Positions 57,004 through 64,000 of a stretch of 64,000 nucleotides of DNA are shown in pieces. The stretch lies in NCBI GenBank assembly GCA_021186555.1, contig JAJKFL010000004.1:38533351-38597350 (forward strand), written 5' to 3'. Under the pieces are notes generated by a model. That model was not told the origin of the DNA, did not search any database, and saw only the letters and a program-made list of their open reading frames with translations. Position 1 is the stretch's first letter. Every line of letters starts with the position of its first letter. The translations under genes were made by a program, and so were the position numbers. The DNA is from Reticulitermes speratus. Taxonomy: Eukaryota; Arthropoda; Insecta; Blattodea; Rhinotermitidae.

Positions 57004-57758
57004 GATCATGAACGATGAAGGTGAGCTTCAAAACGTAGAAAAAAATTTTAACTCCATTTTTTTATCCTATTTCTTGCATACTTGTTGTTTTCCTTTCATT
57101 CAGCTCCTACTGTCACAGCTGACAGTGCACACCTGTCAGTACACACCTTAATGTGCAATTTGCTCATTACTGTCCTTCCAGAAATCCAGAAGTCAAAACC
57201 GAGTTACCTCGACACGACTATTCGTCTGACACGCCGCAATTAACAAAGGCGTGTGCTGACGTCTAAATGTTAGTTTAACCTCTTAACAAGAAACTTAACT
57301 TTTCGACTGGCGTTAGAGACAAGGCGTCACTCACGTCTCGCCTTCGCGACACCTAGAATTCCCAAGGACGCGGAAGGTATATTTACGCCGTTGATCAAGA
57401 ATTTTTCTGTTGTTACGGACTCAGAAGGATCTATGTAATGTCCTTCATGATTCATATTACATCAGCGCCATAATGTGTTAAGGTTAAGTCTTCAGAAATG
57501 TAACAAATTGTAGATTGATAGCCAAGTCCTGAAGATTCATGGAAACATCCGTTTTCAGGGTAAGAAGTAGCGTCCCTTTGCTTTACATCAACTGCTAGGA
57601 CAACACCTTCAAATACTCCACATTTACCTCTTGTAACATCCCAATTCGTCACTCTCAGTCACCCTAATACGCGATGCTATAAACCCTGTAAGTTCGGTTC
57701 TGAAATTTAATGACACGGCCTATGTTGAACTTTATTTCAGGCTTCCGCCGCGATGTTG
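57004..57758. other. unassigned region
   Basis: Nothing recognised. Confidence 0.4.
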
Positions 57759-57832
57759 ATGAGATCTGCGCTCTTCTGGGATGTTACGCGGCGTCGACAC
57801 CGCGTAACATCCCAGAAGAGAGCAGATCTCAT
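57759..57832. mobile_element. 74-bp near-perfect palindrome
   Basis: 33-bp arms with one mismatch around the 8-bp loop CGTCGACA. Left arm ATGAGATCTGCGCTCTTCTG...ACGCGG, right arm CCGCGTAACATCCCAGAAGA...CTCAT. The flanking left sequence GGCTTCCGCCGCGATGTTGA resembles, from memory, a repeat frequent in cockroach sequences, so this may be the fused ends of that repeat. Confidence 0.85.
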
Positions 57833-57907
57833 GGTGTAATTTTCTTCTCCTTAGAAACGTTACCTTTATTTAATGTCATTTGTAACATTATACAGAGTCC
57901 AGTAGCG

Positions 57908-58035
57908 AATGAAAGAGTATGGAGCATTGCTGTAAGGATACTGACAGGGGAAAAACAGACGTACTGGGAGACAAGCCTGTCCCAGGGCCATTTCGTCCAT
58001 CATCACCCTCATATGGGATGATCTGGGATCTCACA
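57908..58035 (-). mobile_element. SINE-E body, minus strand, single copy
   Basis: GAGTATGGAGCATTGCTGTA, GATACTGACAGGGGAAAAAC, GTACTGGGAGACAAGCCTGT match the 92-bp satellite unit and the SINE-E body, here as one unexpanded copy. The head side (GATGATCTGGGATCTCACAT) has lost its tRNA part. Confidence 0.78.
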
Positions 58036-58309
58036 TCTTAGAACGTTGAATTTTAGTCATATAAGTTACTAAATTGATTCGCTGTTCTACAGTGAAACTA
58101 CGTATTTTTTTCACAGTGTAGAGTTCCTGATTTATTACAGAACAGACAGCGATTATTTGCCTAAACAATTTAAGGATTTTTATATTTGAAACAGATCCGC
58201 ATTTATTCTGCGAGGTGGAAACTGAATGTTTAAATGTTTGGAAAAACTTCTGGTAGATAATGTTAAAAGCGTCAACAATTTGGACTTATGCATAAATAAT
58301 CTTCCCGCG

Positions 58310-58530
58310 GGGGGGGGGCGAGATTTTCAGCACCCGTCCAGACCGGCCCTGGGGCCTACCCAGCCTCCTGTACAATGGGTACCGGGTCATTCCCGGGGTA
58401 AAGCGGCCGGGGCGTGGCGTTGACCACCCACCCACCATCTACCGCCGAGGTTAAAGAAAGAGTAGAGCTATACCTCTACTCCCCCTCTCTTCCTTCATGG
58501 CCTGTTCTAGGGATAACTTTACCTTTAAAT
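58310..58530 (+). mobile_element. SINE-A body, 5' truncated, well preserved
   Basis: Starts after a G-run. Contains CAGACCGGCCCTGGGGCC, GTACAATGGGTACCGGGTCA, AAAGCGGCCGGGGCGTGGCG, GAGGTTAAAGAAAGAGTAGA, and the tail CTTTACCTTTAAAT. The tRNA head is missing. Confidence 0.85.
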
Positions 58531-59333
58531 CTCTGTTTTGGTAATTCCGTTGAATGCATTACAGATATACACGTAAAAGTGTATCAGTTAACGTAACGTA
58601 ATTGACAGGAATAATAACAATAATTACTTAATTACTGTAATATACATTTTATAAGGATCCACAAATTTTCCACAAATCTAGGAACCACCACCAAATTCTA
58701 GGCGCCAGAATGGTGATATGAAGTAATTTCCATACAGAGGACCCACAGTTCTGCAGTGACCTGTGAACCGCACTGTTACCTGGCGCTTTGTGCTGGACGA
58801 ATGTGAACTGATACATATTTTTTTGTAAGGAGAAGAACTGCAATATGGCTCAAAATATCAGGCGTATTCGTAAGCAATTTAGTCGTCCGGGCGACGAGGC
58901 TTCCGGGATTTGTGAACTTCTGCGTCTTAGTATTTCACACATAAAACTCGGGACATATTAAGCTTTGAGATCCCACCCTTTAAATGACGTCATAAGCTAC
59001 TGCCGTAACTAAATTTTAGCGTATAATAGGGAAAAGTCACTCAATAAGACGGTAGTTCCTAATGCTGGGTGCCGCTGTATCTTTCCTGCATGCTTCCGCC
59101 ATAGAGAGGTGAATATGTGACCTTGTAGCAGGTGCCTAGTAACGATATCTGTAAGAAGGACTGGACTGTCGGATGTTGTTTGTACCAGTTACGAACTGAT
59201 TTGTTTTTGTACTGGTCAAAATTTTGGAGAGTCTTGCATTCCTCAAGGTTAGTGATTTTATCTCCACAATTATTTAGGTCTTGGTACTAGTTACATCGAT
59301 GTATTTCGTATTTCATGTACGTGATTTTACAAA
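58531..59333. other. unassigned region
   Basis: Nothing recognised. Confidence 0.4.
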
Positions 59334-60060
59334 GTGGCACAGCTGCAGCTTGTGGTTGAATTCAAAAATGGCAAGCTCCTGATATGCGGCCCTCTGTTGT
59401 CCCCCAGTATTCGGTACCCCAAATTGGGAGATTTTGAAGAAACTGCACAAAAACCAACTGTGTGTTTTAACACACAGCCAGCCACTCAGCACACAGAGTT
59501 GAGTTATTTTCAATTAAACGAAACCAATTCTTCCAATAAATCTACAGGGGCACCTTCTGATTTTCCCGCTGTCTTCTCTCATGAACCAACACCATCCACT
59601 TCAGGTACACCGACAGTTTCAGCAGGTAGAATATTCAAGGCTATAAGTCTAGAGTCCACTGCTTTCGGTTTCAAAACAGGCATACGTGATGCTATATCTT
59701 CAAGACCTGGTTCAGCGAGGGCCGCCGAGAGCGGCTTCGAGCCCCGGCGAAAAAAAAATTGACCCTTTTCCTCATAAGGGGCTGACCGACAAAAAATTTT
59801 GAAACTAAATCGGAAAGATGCAGAGTGACTTGGGTTTGGTCTGAAATGGTTAATTTGTGCAATCCACAGATAATGGTACTACCGAGAGAGACAAAAACAT
59901 AAGCAAAATAGTGGGGCCCCGGGTCCTCTTCCTGAACGCCGGACCCCGGTAATTTGTACCGGCCACCCCTTCCCCTTTCGTCGGCACTGGGTTCAGCAAA
60001 GATCATAATTGCCTCTCCATACAAGACGGAATTGGAGAAGAGAATAGGGGTGATACCTAC
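59334..60060 (+). pseudogene. unrecognised ORF split by a hAT-like insertion
   Basis: An open frame from ATG 59334 (MAQLQLVVEFKNGKLLICG) has normal protein-like composition, with a Ser/Thr/Pro-rich middle (PTPSTSGTPTV). At 59717 it is interrupted by a 273-bp insertion. If the insertion and one target repeat are ignored the same frame continues with SAKIIIASPYKTELEKRI. The SPYK(x)ELE tail resembles, from memory, C-termini of Tigger/CENP-B-like transposases, which is weak evidence. There is a GTGATA at 60050 that could be a splice donor. It could be a domesticated or dead transposase exon or an unrelated host exon. Confidence 0.4.
59709..59997. mobile_element. 273-bp hAT-like MITE with 8-bp target duplication
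   Basis: Flanked by GGTTCAGC at 59709-59716 and 59990-59997. The ends GAGGGCCGCCGAGAG and CTTTCGTCGGCACTG are imperfect inverted repeats. The inside has GGGGCCCCGGGTCC and GGACCCCGG inverted blocks. No coding. The exact 8-bp duplication is diagnostic of hAT-type insertion. Confidence 0.75.
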
Positions 60061-60119
60061 CGATACAGTGCAGTTACACTTTGCTTTTACATATAGGATT
60101 GTTTCTTGAATGTATAACG

Positions 60120-60382
60120 AATATACTGTTAGTATCTTTAGATGTCTAAATATACTGTTAGTATCTTTAGATGTCTAAATATACTGTTAGTATCTTTAGA
60201 TGTCTAAATATACTGTTAGTATCTTTAGATGTCTAAATATACTGTTAGTATCTTTAGATGTCTAAATATACTGTTAGTATCTTTAGATGTCTAAATATAC
60301 TGTTAGTATCTTTAGATGTCTAAACATACTGTTAGTATCTTTAGATGTCTAAATATACTGTTAGTATATTTAGATGTCTAAA
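60120..60382 (+). repeat. 29-bp minisatellite, about 9 units
   Basis: The unit is TACTGTTAGTATCTTTAGAT plus GTCTAAATA, with starts at 60124 and 60153. Very uniform; the last units vary by one base. Confidence 0.96.
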
Positions 60383-60477
60383 GCTATCTTTGCAACATTC
60401 CAAGTGTTTTAACCCTGCAATGTATCTTACTGCCCTCTTTTGAAGAATAAAAATTCATCTAGTGAGTGCCTTAGCAC

Positions 60478-61133
60478 TCTGTCCCCAAACGATGATTCTG
60501 TCCCCATATGACGATTCTGTCCCCATACGATGATTCTGTTCCCATACGATGATTCTGTCCCCACACGATGAATCTGTTCCATACGATGATTCTGTTCCCA
60601 TACGTGATTCTGTCCCCAACGATGAATCTGTTCCCATACGATGATATCTGTCCCCATATGACGATTCTGTCCCATACGATGATTCTTTCCCATACATGAT
60701 TCTGTCCCATACATGAATCTGTCCCAAACGATGATATCTGTTCCAAATATCGATGATTCTGTCCCCATACGATGAATCTTTCCATACGATGATTCTGTTC
60801 CCCATATGACGATTCTGTCCCATACGATGATTCTGTTCCATACGATGATTCTGTCCCATACGATAAATCTGTTTCCATACGATGATTCTGTTACCCATCG
60901 ATGATTCTGTACCATACGATGATTCTGTCCCCATACGATGATTATGTTCCCATACGATGATTCTGTTCCCATACGATGATTGTTCCTATACGATGATTCT
61001 GTCCCCATACGATAATTTTGTCCCCATATGATGATTCTGTCCCCATACGATGATTCTGTCCCATACGACGATTCTGTCCCATACGACGATTCTGTCCCCA
61101 TATGACGATTCTGTCCCCATATGATGATTCTAG
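60478..61133 (-). repeat. 19-bp minisatellite, about 34 units
   Basis: Plus-strand unit GATTCTGTCCCCATACGAT, with many 1-bp gains and losses (CCC or CCCC, TGTTCC, ACATGA). Since 19 is not divisible by three, a frame passes through all three readings, giving long apparent minus-strand proteins rich in GTESSYG, HRMGTE and IIVWGQN. They are not genes. Confidence 0.95.
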
Positions 61134-61403
61134 ACAAGGTGCTGAAGAAAAGGTTTGAGGTCTGAACAGAAGTGAAATGTGACTGCAGAAAACCGCGTGA
61201 AGAGCTCCATGATCTGTTTCCCTCACAAGATTCTACTCGGGTGACTAAATCGAGGAGATGAGACGAGGCACGTGACATTCATGTGGGGAAAACAGAAATA
61301 CACACAGGGTTTTGGTAGGAAAACTAAAGGAAAGCGACTATTTGGATTGCCTAGTTTAGATAGAGGATAATATTAAAATGGGGTTTAAATAGGACAGGAC
61401 AGC
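61134..61403. other. unassigned spacer
   Basis: Nothing recognised. Confidence 0.35.
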
Positions 61404-61558
61404 GTGGACTGCATTCATGTGGATTTATATAAGGACAAGTGGAGGGCTGTTGTGAATGCGGCAATGAACGTCCAGGTTTTATAAAATGCGGGGACGTTCT
61501 TGATTAGCTAAGGTGCCATTAGCTCCATGGATTCAGTTCGTTAAATTGTTAGTTAGTT
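61404..61558 (+). mobile_element. LINE-B 3' end with GTTA tail
   Basis: Protein end KDKWRAVVNAAMNVQVL then stop, GGGGACGTTCTTGATTAGCT, AGCTCCATGG and a short GTTAGTTAG tail. Confidence 0.7.
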
Positions 61559-61633
61559 ATATTGTGCCTGATGATGCCTGTAGAACTAAGTGCGACGTAT
61601 ACACACTTTTATTGTTCGTATTGTGCGTGTTGG

Positions 61634-61890
61634 CCGATCGCAGTGGCCGCGCGGTCGAAGGCGTCGGTCTGCGGCCGCTCGCTTACTGGGATTGTGGGTT
61701 CGAATCCCGCCGGGGGCATCGATGTCTGTGTCTTATGAGTGTTGTGTGTTGTCAGGTAGAGGTCTCTGCGACGAGCTGATCACTGGTCCAGAGGAGTCCT
61801 ACTAAGTGTGATGTGTCTAAAAGTGTGATCGTGAAGCCTCGATAATGAGGAGGCCTAGGCCCCCAAGGGGCTGTCGAGCCATTGGAAAAA
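61634..61890 (+). mobile_element. SINE-D, full length
   Basis: Head GATCGCAGTGGCCGCGCGGT, CGAAGGCGTCGGTCTGCGGC, B box GTGGGTTCGAATCCCGCC; body and tail as in the copy at 48491, ending GGGGCTGTCGAGCCATTGGA plus AAAA. Confidence 0.9.
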
Positions 61891-62052
61891 ATTATGAATT
61901 TCGGCCGAATTAAATAACTTTTATTTCAAATTTACATGTAAGCAAAAGCACAGTGACTGTTTGTTCCTTCGCTAAAAATAAGCCAGTCCTCACTGTTGGT
62001 ACCTACCGGAGTACAGTGTGTGTCATAAGCTAGGCAACTGTAATAAGTTAAA

Positions 62053-62217
62053 GGTACAGTTCTCCCTAGAACAGGCCATGAAGGCCCAGAGGGGGAGTAG
62101 AGATATAGATCTACTCTTTCTTTAACCTCGGCGCAAGATGGGGGTGGGTTGTCAACGCCACGCCCTGGCCGCTTTACACGGAATGACCCGGTACCCATTG
62201 TACAGGAGGCTGGGTAT
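62053..62217 (-). mobile_element. SINE-A 3' part, minus strand
   Basis: Minus strand: CCCAGCCTCCTGTACAATGG, GTACCGGGTCATTCCG, GCGGCCAGGGCGTGGCGTTG, GAGGTTAAAGAAAGAGTAGA. The head half is missing (5' truncated) and the CCGGGGG block is shortened. Confidence 0.82.
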
Positions 62218-62358
62218 TGTGAATGATAATTTGTGCTTTAACTAAATGAGAGTTCTGTCACACAGACAACAAAGCTGTATAACTGCGATCATGAACACTG
62301 ACGTCAAAATGTGAATATAGCAAAAGTTAGCTAGAAACCAATTATTAATAATCCAGTA

Positions 62359-62852
62359 TATTAAATTAAGTTATAAACCAACTGATGCACACTAAAACCA
62401 CTTTTTAAGTAGCTTTATTATTAAAATTGTTAAAATTGTACCCCTACACGTGTTTCGATCCTAGGATCATCGTCAGGGGATTTTTTGCTAAAAGCTACAG
62501 TCACTTCAAACACATGATTTAAAATATTCTACGGCACATTAAAACTTATATATTATAAGTTAAAATCTTGTAAAAAGACTCGTTAAAAGTTGTAAAATTA
62601 TAAAAGATTTTAACTTACAATATATAAGTGTTAAAGTGCCGATAGAATATTTTAAATCATGTGTTTGAAGTAACTGTAGCTTTTAGCAATAAACCCCCCT
62701 GACGATGATCCTAGGATCGAAACACGTGTAGGGGTACAATTTTAACAATTTTAATAATAAAGCTACAAAAAGTGGTTTTAGTGTGCATCAGTTGGTCTGT
62801 AACTTAATTTAATATGACCAAGATGCACGGTGTCAACAGTGTGAAATCCAAT
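62359..62852. mobile_element. inverted-repeat element with hammerhead-like motifs (tandem copy 1)
   Basis: A palindrome of roughly 455 bp: AACCAACTGATGCACACTAA on the left, TTAGTGTGCATCAGTTGG on the right, arms about 220 bp. Each arm holds, pointing outward, CCC, CTGACGA, T, GATCC-TA-GGATC, GAAACACGTGTA, GGGG. It is followed by AGATGCACGGTGT...AACAGTGTGAAAT, which also follows the next copy. Confidence 0.75.
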
Positions 62853-62893
62853 ATATGTTAGCTTATGGTGACCGAAAGCAACAAATGAACACA

Positions 62894-63390
62894 TATTAAA
62901 TTAAATTTTTCAGACCAACTGATGCACCTTTAAAACCACTTTTTATTGTAGCAAAATAGCAAATAAATAGCAAATTGATAATGAAAACTATTACCAACCT
63001 GTAACATATACAAATTCAATATTACTTATCAAAATCGTTCATTTTACAGCCCATAAATACCACGATTCTACATGCCAGCACTTCCACAATCAACTGTCTA
63101 CAATATTTTTACAACTATTATACAACTTTTAACAATATTTTAACTTATAATATACAAGTTTTAATGTGCTGTTGGACTATTCAAAAATTATGTGACTGAA
63201 ATGACAGTAGCTTTCAAAAAAAAAAACCCTGACGATGATCCGGGGATCGAAACACGTGTAGGGGTATAATTGTAACAATTATAATAAAGCTACAATAAAA
63301 ATTGGTTCTAATGGTGCATCAGTTGGTCTGAAAAATTTAATTTAATATGACGAAGATGCACGGTGTGTGAACAGTGTGAAATGCACACAT
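62894..63390. mobile_element. inverted-repeat element with hammerhead-like motif (tandem copy 2)
   Basis: Same family: TTTTTCAGACCAACTGATGC on the left, GCATCAGTTGGTCTGAAAAA on the right. Only the right arm keeps the motif (CTGACGATGATCCGGGGATC, GAAACACGTGTAGGGG at about 63226-63266); the left arm has a different, AT-rich interior. It ends with the same AGATGCACGGTGTGTGAACA flank. Confidence 0.7.
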
Positions 63391-63435
63391 GTTTATGGAA
63401 TTACGTTATAAACACAGTAATACCTGCTACATGTT

Positions 63436-63478
63436 TCGGCCAGTCGTGTGGCCATCTTCAGGGAGGTGCGTTAGGGAG
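63436..63478 (-). ncRNA. hammerhead-like motif, minus strand
   Basis: Minus strand CTGAAGA, T, hairpin GGCCA-CACGAC-TGGCC, GAAACATGTAG. The cleavage triplet would be GTA. The flanks ACCT and AGGT could form part of stem I with mismatches. Confidence 0.33.
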
Positions 63479-63529
63479 AATAAATATAGAGATGTTACAG
63501 AAGTTATGTGAACCAATGTACATGTAAAG

Positions 63530-63611
63530 TACAGGGCATACACAAAAGAATGGTGCGGTTTTAATAGTGTTCACTATTAAAACCGCACCATTCGTTTGTG
63601 TATGCCCTGTA
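63530..63611. mobile_element. MITE-82 hairpin (copy 6)
   Basis: 82-bp palindrome bounded by TA, arms TACAGGGCATACACAAAAGA and TCGTTTGTGTATGCCCTGTA, one mismatch between them. Confidence 0.92.
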
Positions 63612-64000
63612 TTCATATATTAAACATATATTGTTTGTATTACGTATTACAGTTTAAAATACAGATAAATGTTATATTCCGGTACGTAACGTGAAGCATT
63701 TAAAATATGTTAGCTTGTTTCACGAGCCAAATAAAAATTTCTGAACTTTAGGCCACATTAATAAATGTATACCATAATCGATATACGGCATTGTTGATAT
63801 GAGTTAGGGCCTAATTTTTTTTTTTAACAAACCTCGGTTTTTCAGTCGTTACAAACCAATGCACGAGAATAATTCCCAATCCTTGTCTATTTAAAATTTT
63901 TGTTCACCCCTGTGTAACTCTTCAATGCACCATCAATATAATCGATACCTTGAAGTTTGCTGAAATTGAAGTTTTTCTTGATTGAAAGACAACAGTCTGT
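63612..64000. other. unassigned AT-rich end of window
   Basis: Nothing recognised. Confidence 0.4.

Noticed and set aside
60427-61278. 283-codon minus-strand frame rich in GTESSYG, HRMGTE and IIVWGQN
   Set aside because: It follows the 19-bp array through all three frames; no domain, no splice or start support.

Overview
This window is animal genomic DNA, most likely from an insect and probably a cockroach-type blattodean. It has no operons or dense coding. It is full of tRNA-derived SINEs, decayed non-LTR retrotransposons, Tc1/mariner, Tigger-like, hAT-like and piggyBac-like DNA transposon remnants, and very long minisatellite arrays. The cockroach guess rests on remembered resemblance of several repeat families (the SINE-A reading frame, the LINE-A reverse-transcriptase tail, the 57.75 kb palindrome) to repeats common in cockroach annotations. 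It is an inference, not a search result.

Only one convincing host-gene segment is present: one internal exon (minus strand, 50433-50915, 161 codons) of a TFAP-2 (AP-2) transcription factor. It carries the family's PPxY transactivation motif and good splice sites. Everything else recognisable is repetitive. Families named here for convenience: SINE-A (commonest, tRNA head, body with GGGCCC and CCCGGG landmarks), SINE-B (9.2, 49.0, 52.2 kb), SINE-C (23.9, 39.5, 40.3 kb), SINE-D (class II tRNA-like head; 47.3, 48.5, 61.6 kb), SINE-E (1.7, 43.0, 57.9 kb); LINE-A (ends at 17, 26, 32, 45, 56 kb); LINE-B (18.4, 23.1, 29.5, 61.4 kb); PB, a TTAA-flanked piggyBac-like element (4.3, 12.9, 36.6, 41.9 kb); MITE-82, an 82-bp hairpin (six copies, plus one 398-bp relative that still holds both ends of a transposase gene); FB, inverted-repeat elements carrying a hammerhead-ribozyme-like motif.

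Layout: 1-1.8 kb SINE-E expanded into a 92-bp satellite; 4.3-6.4 kb PB with 114-bp array; 7.5-10 kb SINEs and MITEs; 10.5-12.5 kb 31/41-bp array; 12.9-14 kb PB; 14.6-19.2 kb SINEs, hAT-like element, LINE-A and LINE-B with arrays; 19.6-25.2 kb hairpin elements and a 23-bp array in LINE-B; 25.5-27.2 kb LINE-A with about 41 repeat units; 27.7-35.8 kb SINEs, LINE-A, the transposase deletion derivative and three Tigger-like elements; 36.6-42.8 kb PB arrays with SINEs between; 43-49.3 kb SINEs and LINE-A; 50-52.2 kb the AP-2 exon flanked by arrays on both sides; 52.2-64 kb SINEs, inverted-repeat elements, LINE-A, an ORF split by a hAT-like MITE, and 29-bp and 19-bp arrays.

The unifying observation is that several unrelated transposon families here each carry a minisatellite of their own, at a fixed place inside the element and with a different copy number at each locus. 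Nearly all long open frames in the window are artefacts of such arrays. The AP-2 exon has been caught in the same process: its splice donor is triplicated on one side, and about 30 units resembling 3' splice sites stand on the other.
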